Source: Bacillota bacterium (GTDB taxonomy: Bacteria; Bacillota; Bacilli; Paenibacillales; NBRC-103111). From it: a stretch of DNA of 64,000 bases. Below, piece after piece: positions 9,201 through 18,196 of this stretch; the stretch's first letter is position 1, and every line of letters begins with the position of its first letter. A program made the translations under genes and the position numbers. Below the pieces are notes generated by a model that was not told where the DNA came from, ran no database searches, and worked only from the letters and a program-made list of their open reading frames with translations. The stretch spans positions 124,001 to 188,000 of the forward strand of contig JAEWIS010000033.1 in assembly GCA_023386955.1 (NCBI GenBank). The letters are read 5' to 3'.

Positions 9201-11024
9201 GGGCTTCGCCAGCCCTGCCGGGGCGCCTACCAGCTTGTAGGATTGGGCCAGGGCAGCTGCCGGATCGGCAATCAGCGGGTCGGTGTAATATTCGAATTCT
9301 GCAGGTAACACATCATAGATAACCGGATTATGATAAGGGCCGGTGGCCTTCAGATCATTGCCTACCTTAATAGTAAAAGGCACGTGATTCAGAGGCCCGT
9401 AAGTCATATTGGTGGCAAAGGTTTTGTCAACTGTCAGCCATGGTTTGGGCTCGTTGATCTTGAAGCTGGCGCTGGCGGTTTTCTGTTCTCCCTTAAGCAC
9501 TGTGCCGGGGTTCACCGGATCCAGCAGCTTATAATCCAGCAAAGCATGGTTAATCACGGTTGTGCCGTGGACGATGGGAGCCGAGGTTTTGGGGTTGCGT
9601 TCCCGCACCTTGCCCTCCAGGGTGATGGGGGCGATGGTTTTTCCGGCATCCAGCTTAGCGAAGGTCCACTTCAAGCCGGTGAGATATTCCTCTCCCGTCA
9701 AACGGATGGGGCTGCCCACACCGGGGCCGATAGAGATTGCCCTCGCCGCACCGTTAGGATTGATGCCTGTGGCAGGCTTCCATACCCCGGGTGCCGCACT
9801 GGTTTCGAATTCAAGGGTGCTCAAGCCCGCAGGCACTGTAACGGAGGTGAGATCCATTTCCGCAGGCACACGGTCCACCAGCACCACATCGGTCAAGGCG
9901 CTGTTGGCGTTCTGCACCACATTGGCAATGCCGCTGATGGTGTAGGTTTGCCATTGGCCGGGATAGCGGAAATCGTATTGCACGGACTTGGACAAGGAAG
10001 GAGCCGCAGCTACCGGAGGGCCGAATTTGGCCGTAACCGAGCTGGTGGTGCCGCCAACCGTACCGTTACCGGTCACGCTGTAGGTGGCAAGGGTGACAGT
10101 GTTGACCTGATCAACAGGAGAATATACCGCATAGCCGTAATAATCCGGGAAGTTCACCTGAATCGTATCCTCGAAGGTCTGGCCTGCGTTTAAGCTGTAT
10201 ACACTCCACGTCACCGTGTTGGCTGCTTCATCGTACACACGGGTGCTGCCTCCGGGAGCCGCATTGGGAAAGGTAACCTTTACATCCGGCGGCAGAGTCC
10301 AGGGCAATTGGTCCACCAGCTGGATATCATTCAGGGTGCCGGAGCCATTGGTGCCTGCCGTACCTTTGATTCCCACCTTATATGTAACGGGTCCGCCGAT
10401 AATCGGAACGGAAGGATCATAGCCTGTAAACTGGGTTTTGAAGGTTTCCCACCGGCTATAGGTTGCCTCCACAGGAGTAGGAGACGGGGTGGGTGTTGGG
10501 GTGGAAGGGTTGGGATCCGCCTTGATAATAACAGATGCGCTTGCTTCTGTACGGTGTCCCGGCTCGGTCAAATCCGTGGCCACCACCGTATTGACTGCCG
10601 TTACCGGGGAGGCCTTGCCTGTAGGCCGTACCTTCACCTTGAACTGGTGGACGGCACTGGAGCCGGATTCCAGCCGGAAGGAATAGCTGGGGCCCACGTA
10701 GGTCGTAAGCGTCTGTCCGTTTGTGGTCCAGCCGGGGGGCGGTGAAATCAGCTGGAGCTCGGGCGGCAGAACATCCTGAATTTTGATGTCCTTGCCAACG
10801 GCGGTGGGACTGTCGGCCTGGAAGGAGATGGTGTAATAAAACTCCTCACCAACCTGGACCTCCGTTTTATCCGCCGTTTTGAACATGCTGAAGCCCTCAA
10901 TGGGCTCCGCCGCCTCTGCAAAGCTGAAGCCGGAGAAGGGCTGCAGCAGCATCTGGAGCAGCATCATGCAGATCAGTGTTAAGGAAACCCGGCTGATTCG
11001 TTCTGATTTTCGTTTCTGTCTCAA
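6276..11024 (-). CDS. Large LPXTG surface protein with DUF11-like repeats, an SdrD B-like domain and LPVTG anchor
   Basis: A wall-anchored protein of about 1,580 residues. I choose the TTG at 11024, 11 bases after AAAGGAG; the upstream GTG at 11036 abuts the ribosome site. The signal peptide ends near FAEAAEP. Many beta-sandwich repeats of the DUF11/uncharacterised repeat type follow ('[13 protein letters not shown]', '[11 protein letters not shown]', 'LADRLDRG'). An SdrD_B-like domain sits near residues 990-1140 ([17 protein letters not shown]). Then come a Ser-Glu-Pro-Thr / Thr-Pro stalk (about 1390-1480) and LPVTG with a hydrophobic span and HRRRRKL tail. It is the first gene of the sortase module. 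It is probably structural or adhesive; no enzyme domain is visible. Confidence 0.9.
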   Translation of the reverse strand: MRQKRKSERISRVSLTLICMMLLQMLLQPFSGFSFAEAAEPIEGFSMFKTADKTEVQVGEEFYYTISFQADSPTAVGKDIKIQDVLPPELQLISPPPGWTTNGQTLTTYVGPSYSFRLESGSSAVHQFKVKVRPTGKASPVTAVNTVVATDLTEPGHRTEASASVIIKADPNPSTPTPTPSPTPVEATYSRWETFKTQFTGYDPSVPIIGGPVTYKVGIKGTAGTNGSGTLNDIQLVDQLPWTLPPDVKVTFPNAAPGGSTRVYDEAANTVTWSVYSLNAGQTFEDTIQVNFPDYYGYAVYSPVDQVNTVTLATYSVTGNGTVGGTTSSVTAKFGPPVAAAPSLSKSVQYDFRYPGQWQTYTISGIANVVQNANSALTDVVLVDRVPAEMDLTSVTVPAGLSTLEFETSAAPGVWKPATGINPNGAARAISIGPGVGSPIRLTGEEYLTGLKWTFAKLDAGKTIAPITLEGKVRERNPKTSAPIVHGTTVINHALLDYKLLDPVNPGTVLKGEQKTASASFKINEPKPWLTVDKTFATNMTYGPLNHVPFTIKVGNDLKATGPYHNPVIYDVLPAEFEYYTDPLIADPAAALAQSYKLVGAPAGLAKPKLEILPPAPASSAYAGRTLVKWYWDEPVKLNPGESFQLTYTAKVKAGTEQNSAGYANDVFITTAQPATFWYNGDPDLDGPVQGGPNDRERWEQVHGAIANPNLPSASNYGFYVHDQALVPIVKVALVQSTKWNRGDLDPVFVASDNPSYVGAPAVPVLPVDTPVTPPYTEFPRYSVSFEGGTADYKVVIRNSGNTRLGKIDVLDILPYVGDAALRVSGTGLSPRGSQWRPNLAEVPPSGMKTFTSSEATGSKTVQFNLNTFYSKSTDQDKVVNFTNASGGKTGWVPQADFTRSDLSDIRSLYFEISNITGSDGGPGLKAGDYIVLDWKMDAPVGAPKGKIAWNSFAIQAQEINNGLKMLPTAPNKVGFIIDPSDAHLPLGEIGDFVWFDSDRNGLQNERFDGDPQKSGINGITVNLYRDGDEMPFKSSKTGYDSSGNPGYYLFQGLDSGKYRVEFLVPNEYALTLANAEGLDPTHTNGNDSNLTTKRSSSEGLTHYRTDWITLGEAEKNRTIDLGLVEADRPGYPSAKLTKEITGVEQGSAADAPAGKTYATEGNVVKYAITFTNTSSVVLHNIKLADRLDRGQSGFVFTKLVYDGQEAALNGNGHIHPEFISAISNDGTVAEPYVTVRSLDPGKTIRLEGQYTVAAADADGTALNNEATVYYNEAAEPLKAAAELPVAAIRVEKTGDAAVVTQAGSAVKYRVTVTNTGSITLHQVKLTDTKVANLPVIPKLEPGENRSFEYDYIVSSADMAGSELVNTVTAKPEETVRGSDTHTIPVKGNGGPTPTPTVTPTPTPTATATPTPTPTVTPTPTPTSTATPTPTVTPTPTPTSEPTSEPTSEPTSEPTSGTGGTPSPTPTPSGSPGTETDIDDRTPPLGGPTPTPGATSSPAPTPTPAVSGSPAPTPSTSPGNGSGGGDEVILGDDESPLGGPGTGGNTAGSLPVTGEDSRLVWELTGFGLLCLGLLVHRRRRKL
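6661..6855. repeat. Coding repeats for the SEPT / TPTP stalk
   Basis: Short in-frame tandem units encode SEPT-like and TPTPT-like residues of the LPVTG protein stalk. They parallel the tract in the LPQTG protein, and their length may vary between strains. Confidence 0.75.
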
Positions 11025-11151
11025 GCTAGTATTCACTCCTTTCTAATAGTAACAACAATATGCATTTATGTACAAAAAAAGGCACTAGGAACAGAAATAT
11101 TCCATATGCCAAAGAAGAAGAACCTGCTATTTAATTCTAACACAATATGTA

Positions 11152-12060
11152 TCATTGCGAAACAATTTTTGCTCCAAAATGTCGCAAATTTTTAATCATG
11201 CTCTGATTTACCCATTCTGCCTGCTCATGATTAATCCCATGCCCCGTGTCCGGCAAAATTTCGTATGGAATCCCCAGCGCCTCCAAAACCTGCCCGCAGC
11301 CTGGAAAATATGCGATCTTGTCCTTATCCCCTACCAGGAACAGAGCTCTCCCGGAGAAAATGGCGCCCTCCTCCGCCGTGAATCGCTTCTGAGGATGTTT
11401 GGTCATGGCCATCTTGTTGAAGTGGCGGAGAAGCTGGCCGTAGTGGCGCATGATCAGCTCATTTTCTGTAAATACAGAAGCGTTGGAGCCGGACAGCTTC
11501 AACAGCAGCCTCCTGGTATTCTTCTCCGTGGGAAACAACGCCTCCGGCAAAAAAACCGTCATGGAGCGGAGAGGATGGCTCTTCACACTTTGCAGCGAAG
11601 GAAGACCCGCCATGCCGACAATCCCCTTGATCCTCCCGGGCCATGCAACCATGAGGATCTGAACCAAGAGACAGCCCATGGAAACACCGGCCGCATAAGC
11701 CTGCTCCACTCCCAGACCGTCCAGCAGCTCCCCGAACCACAGCTTGTGGTCCATGCCCTGCCGCTTGTAGCGTTCATTGGGGCGGCTTTTGCCCGGTCCC
11801 CCGATGGTATCCACGGCGATGAGATGGAAGTGCTCCGCCAGCGCCTTGGCATTGTACACCCACATCAGGGCCGAATTATCCCCGACACCGTGAAACAAAA
11901 GCAACGGCGGGAGGTCGCGGCTGCCCGCCCGGATAATATGGGTCGTTCCGAAGGAGGTCTCCAGATCTTCCTCCTCCACCTCCACACCCCATTGCGTCAC
12001 CAGCCCGTTGTAGGATTCCCATACCTGCTGCCGTCCCGCTTCCGATTTAAATATCTTCAT
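11152..12060 (-). CDS. Alpha/beta hydrolase
   Basis: A 302-residue cytosolic hydrolase of the alpha/beta fold. It shows an oxyanion-type HGVGDN, the nucleophile elbow GVSMG, an acidic residue in VGDKDK and the catalytic His in TGHGINHE. Its ATG overlaps the stop of the upstream TetR gene (ATGA), with GAGG as ribosome site, so the two are translationally coupled. The substrate is probably a small ester or lactone whose relative induces the TetR protein; that is inferred only from coupling. Confidence 0.85.
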   Translation of the reverse strand: MKIFKSEAGRQQVWESYNGLVTQWGVEVEEEDLETSFGTTHIIRAGSRDLPPLLLFHGVGDNSALMWVYNAKALAEHFHLIAVDTIGGPGKSRPNERYKRQGMDHKLWFGELLDGLGVEQAYAAGVSMGCLLVQILMVAWPGRIKGIVGMAGLPSLQSVKSHPLRSMTVFLPEALFPTEKNTRRLLLKLSGSNASVFTENELIMRHYGQLLRHFNKMAMTKHPQKRFTAEEGAIFSGRALFLVGDKDKIAYFPGCGQVLEALGIPYEILPDTGHGINHEQAEWVNQSMIKNLRHFGAKIVSQ

Positions 12061-12794
12061 TCCTCAGCCACGCCCCCTTCGGCTCCCATTGACTCCATCG
12101 CCCGGCTTAAGGCCGGTCTCCACCGCGCCTCCGGCACTCCCAGTCCACCGAAGCAAAAGGCCGCCACCTCTCTGGCCGCTTCCGCCATGCCGCTGTCCTC
12201 ACGCTGGGAGAAGGATTGGTGACCCGTAACTCCCGCACCAATCATCCGGGTAAACTGGAACAGATTGGCCACATAGACCGTCCAGAAGCAGTTGGCGGCA
12301 AACACCGGATCAACCTGGCGGATCTCCCCCTGCTCCACACCCTTCCTGATTGCAGCGGCAATCGCCTCCAGATGAACCGCGGACCGTTTCATCCCCTCCT
12401 GCCACTGGTCCGGGCCGAATACCGCGTGGGCGTCAAAGGGCAGCCGCATGGAAAACTGGATCACCCGGGGATCACTCCCCGCCAGCCCGAACATCCGCCA
12501 TGTATATGCAGCCAGCCACTCCACCGGACCGAGTCCGGCGCATTCCGAAGCAAACCGGTGATGGAACGCCATAGCCTTGTCCATCACTTCCTCGAACATG
12601 GCCCGGAACAGCTCCCGCTTGGTTTTGAAGTAATAATACATCAACCCCTTGGCCAACCCGGCCTCCGCAGCCACAATATCCATATCCGTACCGTTATACC
12701 CCAAACGCACATATACGCTTAAAGCCGCATCCAGAATTTCCTGCTTCCGTGCCTGGCGCACCTGCTCATTCTGCTCTTTTTTCCGCGGTGACAT
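12057..12794 (-). CDS. TetR/AcrR-family transcriptional regulator
   Basis: A 245-residue repressor. The N-terminal helix-turn-helix is typical (ILDAALSVYVRLGYNGTDMDIVAAEAG followed by YYYFKTKRELF, given here as separate motifs). The C-terminal half is the variable ligand domain. GGGAG precedes the ATG by 6 bases. It is first in a two-gene operon with the hydrolase and has a 20-bp perfect palindrome 26 bases upstream. Autoregulation and control of the hydrolase are the likely roles. Confidence 0.92.
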   Translation of the reverse strand: MSPRKKEQNEQVRQARKQEILDAALSVYVRLGYNGTDMDIVAAEAGLAKGLMYYYFKTKRELFRAMFEEVMDKAMAFHHRFASECAGLGPVEWLAAYTWRMFGLAGSDPRVIQFSMRLPFDAHAVFGPDQWQEGMKRSAVHLEAIAAAIRKGVEQGEIRQVDPVFAANCFWTVYVANLFQFTRMIGAGVTGHQSFSQREDSGMAEAAREVAAFCFGGLGVPEARWRPALSRAMESMGAEGGVAEE

Positions 12795-12819
12795 AGGACG
12801 CTCCCTTCCGATTCAATCT

Positions 12820-12839
12820 TTGACTTAATTTTAAGTCAA
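12820..12839. promoter_or_regulatory. Palindromic operator of the TetR gene
   Basis: TTGACTTAA-TT-TTAAGTCAA is a perfect palindrome with 9-base arms. On the minus strand its TTGACT could be the -35, with TTGAAT 17 bases later as a weak -10. A bound repressor would then cover the promoter. Confidence 0.75.
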
Positions 12840-12893
12840 TTATAGAAGCGGCAGCAACAGCTGTCAATGCCTACTGTCATCCTAGCTGCGAAT

Positions 12894-12933
12894 CCAAAAA
12901 AACAGGCCAAACCAGGTATCACTTGGTTTGGCC
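12894..12933 (-). terminator. Rho-independent terminator overlapping the solute-binding protein stop codon
   Basis: The minus strand GGCCAAACCA / TGGTTTGGCC stem is followed by TG and seven T. The last codons and stop of the binding protein lie inside the 5' arm. Confidence 0.9.
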
Positions 12934-14613
12934 AGCGTCCATAGGGCTCTTTTTCTGAAAGGCCCGCTGTTCTCTGAATATCTGGTAAATATCCTCCGTC
13001 ATAATCAAATCGTCCCTGTTGTTGGCATAAAAGCTGCGGTACCACTCATCCACATGCCTCCCGCCCGCTTTCTCCCACATCGCCTCCGCCTCCCGGCGGG
13101 CTTCAAGGGTAGAATAATCCGGGGTCAGAATCGCCTTCATCCAGATATCCCCGTCCACACTGGCATGTCTGGTGGTTTGATCCAGAATAGCCTGGATCTC
13201 CTGGGGAGGCTGCGGCAGCTGCTCCGCATGGGTGGGGCCGGCCACCTCCAGATCGAAGTTCACATAGTCCGAGTTCCGATCAAACATTTGTTTTACATAA
13301 CGCTGCAGCGGCTCCTTGTCATCCAGCTTCTCCTTGCTGTAATAACAGCCTCCCGAAAGAGTCGGAGAGGTCAGCATGCCGAAATCCCCGGCGCCGAAAT
13401 TAAACTCCTTGCGCAATTTATCCATATCCGTTACCTTGGGGCAGCCGCCGGGCTGGGTTTGGCTGTGGATTCCCTCGAAGCCGAAATACATGGTCTTCAT
13501 AAATTCCTCCGATGAGGCAAAATCCACATATCTCATCACCGCCTCCGGATTCTGGGTTTGGGCATTGACGACTGCGGTCATCTGGATCGGGTTGACGAAG
13601 ATGGGATTGAATTGCCCTACCGGCGTGACCGGATAAGGAATCACATCAATTTGGGCGTCCGGCACATTTTTTTTGAGAGGCAGATAGAAATCCGTATAGA
13701 AGGCGAACGGGACATTGAACTGGTCCAGATAAATGCCGATTTTACCATTCAGAAAATCCTGCTTGGCCCTGTAACCGTTTTTGTCGTTCCAAAACTCCCG
13801 GTCTGCCAGACCCTCGTCATAGATGCGCTTCTTAAAGGCGGTTACCGCCTCGATATTATCCCAGCCGTGGACCAGGTCCCCGTTACGGTTCACATAATCC
13901 GGATAGGTGACTCCGAACATCTCATTGAGAATCGCCCCGGAGTTGCCGGACAGGGCAATCCCGTAGGTATCCCGTTTGCCGTTGGCATCCGGATCCAGCT
14001 CCGTGAAGGCTTTGGCCGCCAGATACAGCTCCTCCGTCGTCCGCGGAATGTCCAAATGCAGCTTCTCCAGCCAATCGGTGCGGATAAACAATCCCCGCAT
14101 GGGAATGGTTTCGTTGATCCGGCCAAACTGGTACAGCCTGCCGTCCTTCCCGGTTCCCTTCTTCCGCAGGATGGGATGCCGCTTCAGAATTTCCTTGTAG
14201 GTGGTGCTGTATTGCTCAATCATATCGTCGATGGGACGAAGCAGCTTTTGGTCGATGAAGGTATTTTTGATTTGCGGGGCATATTCCAGAATCAGATCCG
14301 GCGCCTCCCCCGCGGCAAATAAGGCATTCAGCTTTTGCTCGGATTGATTCCGGGTCACAGGGATAAAACGCACATTCACCGGACCTGCTTCATTGATCCA
14401 GCGGGTGATTTTGTTGTTGGTGACGGAGCCTTCGCTGGAGGGAACATTGGCCCGGTCATAGGCGGTAACGGTAATCTTCGGTTTAACTGCCGCCTTGCGG
14501 GAATCCCGGCCCATCCCTCCGCAGGATGCCGTCCCTGCCACTAGCAAGCAGACTGCAGCGGCCACCGCCACTCCGTAATAGACCCGGCGACGCTTCGAGT
14601 ATCGTTTATCCAA
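12919..14613 (-). CDS. Extracellular solute-binding lipoprotein (family 1, LplA-like)
   Basis: A lipoprotein of about 564 residues, probably binding an oligosaccharide. The start chosen is TTG 14613, 7 bases after GGGAGG. A basic, hydrophobic leader ends in a lipobox-like GTASC with the Cys near residue 31. The body has family 1 binding-protein features (NALFAAGEAPDLI; YQFGRINETIPMRG). It is the last gene after the YesM/YesN-type pair, starting about 40 bases behind the regulator. No ABC permease genes are next to it, although this family normally works with two permeases. It may deliver substrate to a transporter elsewhere or help the kinase sense the sugar. Confidence 0.88.
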   Translation of the reverse strand: MDKRYSKRRRVYYGVAVAAAVCLLVAGTASCGGMGRDSRKAAVKPKITVTAYDRANVPSSEGSVTNNKITRWINEAGPVNVRFIPVTRNQSEQKLNALFAAGEAPDLILEYAPQIKNTFIDQKLLRPIDDMIEQYSTTYKEILKRHPILRKKGTGKDGRLYQFGRINETIPMRGLFIRTDWLEKLHLDIPRTTEELYLAAKAFTELDPDANGKRDTYGIALSGNSGAILNEMFGVTYPDYVNRNGDLVHGWDNIEAVTAFKKRIYDEGLADREFWNDKNGYRAKQDFLNGKIGIYLDQFNVPFAFYTDFYLPLKKNVPDAQIDVIPYPVTPVGQFNPIFVNPIQMTAVVNAQTQNPEAVMRYVDFASSEEFMKTMYFGFEGIHSQTQPGGCPKVTDMDKLRKEFNFGAGDFGMLTSPTLSGGCYYSKEKLDDKEPLQRYVKQMFDRNSDYVNFDLEVAGPTHAEQLPQPPQEIQAILDQTTRHASVDGDIWMKAILTPDYSTLEARREAEAMWEKAGGRHVDEWYRSFYANNRDDLIMTEDIYQIFREQRAFQKKSPMDAGQTK

Positions 14614-14656
14614 TCCGTTCCCTCCCTTCATCTCACGCATACCCCAACCGCTCTGC

Positions 14657-16219
14657 TTACATCTGATGCCGCTTCCGGTATTCCTTCGGGGTCAATCCGC
14701 TGAACTGCTTGAACAGCTTGGCAAAATAATTCGGCAAATCATACCCGACGCTCCCGGCAACCTCCGTCACATTCAACCCCGTGTTGGCCAGAAGCTGCTT
14801 GGCCTTCTCCATCCGCAGCTCAATCAGGAAGGTGACGAAGCTGCGGCCGGTTTCCTTCTTAAACAGATGGCTGAAATAAGCAGAGCTCAAATGGGCTTGG
14901 AGAGCCACATCCGTCAGGGTCAGCTGCTCGGCATAGTGCTCCTCCATGTAGCGGACGGCGGCGGCGATGGAGCTTCCTCCGTATTTCTGCTGCCATTCCG
15001 ATAAAGCCGCGAGGAAACGCCCCGTCTCCTCGGCCAGCCACTCCCGGAGCTCCGGTAATCCTCCGCATTCATGGAGCAGCCCGATCCGGGCTGTGACGGA
15101 GCGGGGCTCATACTCCGCTTCCAAGTGGCGCCGGGCGGTTTCGTGCAGGGCAAAGGCCAAGGATAACGCCTCCATCTTCCATTCATCCCTGCGGGAGCCG
15201 CACACCTCCCCGGTCAATTGCTCCAAACAGCTCTTTACCCCTTCCGTCTCCCCGTTGCGGATCAAGGAGGTTAGCTGGGCGGAAATCATCTGCTGCCTGA
15301 TTCTGCTGGCGGTCCCGTCCGGAAGAGGCAGCCCCTCCCGTGCCCCCTCAGGCGAAGAAGCGCCGCCTTCCTTCTCACCGCTGCTCCGGACGCCAAACAA
15401 CTCCTCATAGAGATCGGGAAGCTGGTTTAGCGTGCTCACGGTAACAGCTTCCTGAGACTCCACCCGTAAACCAAGGAAGCTCAGCACACTTTCGGCTATG
15501 GCGGTGCGCAGCAGCTGCTCATGCCGGCTGTCCATATGCTGTGCGAACAGGGCGAACCGGCCTGTCTCAATAATAAGCAGATCTCCCGATGTCCCGTAAA
15601 CCTCCGCCAATTCACCGATGATGTTCAGCACAGCAAACTGCAAAAGCGGCATATCCTTCTTCAGATACTGCTTATGAACGGGAAAATAATCGGCAATCCG
15701 CAGCAGGATTAGCTTGCTCCCGGCAATCTCCCGCTCCAGGGCAGCCGCCACATCAGGACGGCAGGGCAGCCGCAGAAACAGCTCCCGCAAAGCATTCTCC
15801 TTGCGGCGGCTCTGTTCCCTCTGCTCCCGGCGGCGCTGCTCCAGCTTTTCGGCCACCACAGCCTCCGCCTTGTCCAGCACCAGACAAATATCCTGCTTGC
15901 TGCAGGGCTTCACCAGAAGATCCAAAGCCCCGCTCCGCAGCGCAGACTGGGCATACTGGAAATCCTGGTAGCCTGTAATCACAATGACGGCCACGTCAGG
16001 ATGACTTGCTTTCACCCGTTTCAGCAGCTCCAGACCGTCCATCAAGGGCATCCGGATGTCTGTAATAATCAGATCCGGTCGCAGCTGCTCCACAAGCTGC
16101 TCCGCCTCTTCCCCGTTCTCGGCTTCGCCGCATACCTCCCAGCCCGTCCCCAAGCCACCGATCATCTTGGCCAGTCCCTTGCGGAACATGGGCTCATCCT
16201 CCACCAGCAGAATCCGCAT
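14657..16219 (-). CDS. YesN-type response regulator (REC + AraC helix-turn-helix)
   Basis: About 520 residues. The receiver domain is at the N-terminus (LLVEDEP; phosphoacceptor Asp in DLIITDIRMP; Lys in LLVKPCSK). A long linker leads to a C-terminal AraC pair of helix-turn-helices (YFSHLFKKETGRSF; YFAKLFKQFSGLTPKEYRK). ATG 16219 is preferred because AAGGAAGG lies 8 bases upstream; the GTG at 16228 is too close to that site. The gene overlaps the end of the kinase gene by 26 bases. Regulators of this type activate sugar transport and glycosidase genes, which fits the upstream sulfatase/GH105/GH35 genes. Confidence 0.93.
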   Translation of the reverse strand: MRILLVEDEPMFRKGLAKMIGGLGTGWEVCGEAENGEEAEQLVEQLRPDLIITDIRMPLMDGLELLKRVKASHPDVAVIVITGYQDFQYAQSALRSGALDLLVKPCSKQDICLVLDKAEAVVAEKLEQRRREQREQSRRKENALRELFLRLPCRPDVAAALEREIAGSKLILLRIADYFPVHKQYLKKDMPLLQFAVLNIIGELAEVYGTSGDLLIIETGRFALFAQHMDSRHEQLLRTAIAESVLSFLGLRVESQEAVTVSTLNQLPDLYEELFGVRSSGEKEGGASSPEGAREGLPLPDGTASRIRQQMISAQLTSLIRNGETEGVKSCLEQLTGEVCGSRRDEWKMEALSLAFALHETARRHLEAEYEPRSVTARIGLLHECGGLPELREWLAEETGRFLAALSEWQQKYGGSSIAAAVRYMEEHYAEQLTLTDVALQAHLSSAYFSHLFKKETGRSFVTFLIELRMEKAKQLLANTGLNVTEVAGSVGYDLPNYFAKLFKQFSGLTPKEYRKRHQM

Positions 16220-18041
16220 CCTGCTCACCTTCCTTCTTTTCCGGCTCCGTTAGAAAAGGCAGCCTCAGACTCATCCGCGTCCCTTGCAGGAGAGGATGAA
16301 TCTCAAGCCCGTACGCGCCGCCGTGCACCAAATAAATCCGTCTGATCACATTGCGGATGCCAATGCTTTCCCGTTCCCTGCTTTCATTATGGCAGGTCTG
16401 CTCAGCCAGCAGCCGGCGTACCATCCCCGCCGGTATCCCGCAGCCGTTATCCTCAATATCAATCCGCAGGTCCCCGCCCTCCCGGTAAGCGCGGATGGAC
16501 AGCCGCTTCTCTCCAGTCATATCGCGGAAAGCATGGATGAACACATTCTCCACCAGGGGCTGCAGCAGCAGCCTTTGCATGCCTCCCTCCTCCAGTCCTG
16601 CCTCCAGTCCGATATGCACATGAAGATCGCTTCCGTAGCGGGCCTCCTGAATTGTAATATAGTTGCGGATCTGGGCCAGCTCCTCCTGTAAGGTGCTGGG
16701 TGTGGTCACCGGCTCCAACGAATATTTCAGCAGGTCCGACAAGCTGGTGACCAGAGAAGCCGTTTCCTCGTCATCGTAGAGCAGGATGATTTTCCAGTAG
16801 ATCGTATTTAACGTGTTATGCAAAAAATGAGGGTTTAGCTGGGCCTGCAGCGCCTTCAGCTCCGCCTCCTTCTCGCTGAGCTTGCTGACGTACACCTCCT
16901 GGATCAGTGTATCGATATTGGACATCATCCGGTTGAAGCTGTCCGTCAGGAAGCCGAATTCATCGGCGGAGGCCTTGGGGATGGCCACCTGCAGATTCCC
17001 CTCCCGCACCCGGTGCATAGCCTTCACCAGCACCTGCAGAGGCTTGAGCATTTTCCCGCCCAGGAATGAAACGCTTGCCGTCATCAGCAGAATGCTGATA
17101 AACCCGGATATGAGCGCCAGCTTGTAGACATTGCGGCTTTTCTTCTGGATTTCCGACAGGGAGACGCCGCTGAGCAGCTTAAACGCCCGGGGCTCGTACA
17201 CACTGGTAACGGCCAGATAATCGGTGGTGCTGTTGCTTTGGATGAAGGTGCCCTCCCCCTCCTCCAGCTCCGGGCGGAAGACCGGGGAACCGGGTGGCTC
17301 CCTGCTGTACAAAAGACGGTTATACTGATCGTAAAGATAGGCCCCCATGGCTTGATCGGTAAGCAGCGGATCCAGGGATTCCCCGAAGAAGGCTTCGTCG
17401 ATAATCAGAATGACCGTGCCGTACAAGGTATGCTGCTTGGTAGATTTCAGCTTCCTTGCTGCCACCAGGTAGCTTTTTTCCCCTGTGGGCTCCAGCCCGT
17501 CCCGAAGCATCAGCCGCTGCCACACGATCTCCGCCGAGGAATTGAGCATGCCCTTTTCCACCTGCTTATAGAATTCCGGGAACTGGGGGGGACGCGATAT
17601 ATTGGATTGGCTGTAGTACAAGTTGTTGCCGCGCACGTCCGTAATGTACACCGCCCGGATATGCGTGGTTTCACTCTTGAGGGGAAGCAGCACCTCCGCC
17701 AGCTCCCGCTCGAGCAAATAATTGCGGTACGCCGCGCTTTCATGCTCCCGGGCCTCCGCCTGCATATTGAGAATCAGCTGCTCCACATACGGGTGAAAAA
17801 AAATAAAATCCGTAATCCGGTAGATGTCCTGAATTTTGTACCCGATCTGCACCATGGTTTGCCCGCTGGTTTTCAGGTACTGGTCGCTCAGTTCCCCTTC
17901 GAACAGATTCAAATTAATCCGGTAGGAAATGTAACCGGTTACCATTGAACAGACTGTAATAATCACAGATAAGCTGATTATCAGCTTTACCTTAAAGTGC
18001 TGCCGGATGTACTGGAGCAAAGGACGCCGTTTTATGATCAT
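16194..18041 (-). CDS. YesM-type sensor histidine kinase
   Basis: 615 residues. One membrane helix near residues 20-40, a large extracellular sensing domain (about 45-295), a second helix (about 300-320) and HAMP precede the LytS/YesM-type kinase core. The core has the phosphoacceptor His in LNPHFLHN and an ATP site with DNGCGIP. It lacks the classical HisKA box, as usual in this family. It pairs with the overlapping YesN-type regulator. The ligand is probably a plant or algal oligosaccharide, judged from the neighbouring enzymes. Confidence 0.93.
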   Translation of the reverse strand: MIIKRRPLLQYIRQHFKVKLIISLSVIITVCSMVTGYISYRINLNLFEGELSDQYLKTSGQTMVQIGYKIQDIYRITDFIFFHPYVEQLILNMQAEAREHESAAYRNYLLERELAEVLLPLKSETTHIRAVYITDVRGNNLYYSQSNISRPPQFPEFYKQVEKGMLNSSAEIVWQRLMLRDGLEPTGEKSYLVAARKLKSTKQHTLYGTVILIIDEAFFGESLDPLLTDQAMGAYLYDQYNRLLYSREPPGSPVFRPELEEGEGTFIQSNSTTDYLAVTSVYEPRAFKLLSGVSLSEIQKKSRNVYKLALISGFISILLMTASVSFLGGKMLKPLQVLVKAMHRVREGNLQVAIPKASADEFGFLTDSFNRMMSNIDTLIQEVYVSKLSEKEAELKALQAQLNPHFLHNTLNTIYWKIILLYDDEETASLVTSLSDLLKYSLEPVTTPSTLQEELAQIRNYITIQEARYGSDLHVHIGLEAGLEEGGMQRLLLQPLVENVFIHAFRDMTGEKRLSIRAYREGGDLRIDIEDNGCGIPAGMVRRLLAEQTCHNESRERESIGIRNVIRRIYLVHGGAYGLEIHPLLQGTRMSLRLPFLTEPEKKEGEQDADSAGGG

Positions 18042-18196
18042 GGGAACCTCCGGATAGCAGAAAGCGGAGAAGCTGCTTTAAGCTCCTCCGCCAAATACAG
18101 TTATTCATATTGTAGCACCGTCTGCCGCGAACTAAACAGCAAAAATTTAACTGCAAACGGATAAAATCTTACGATCTGTCACAGTGCCTGGGCTGC

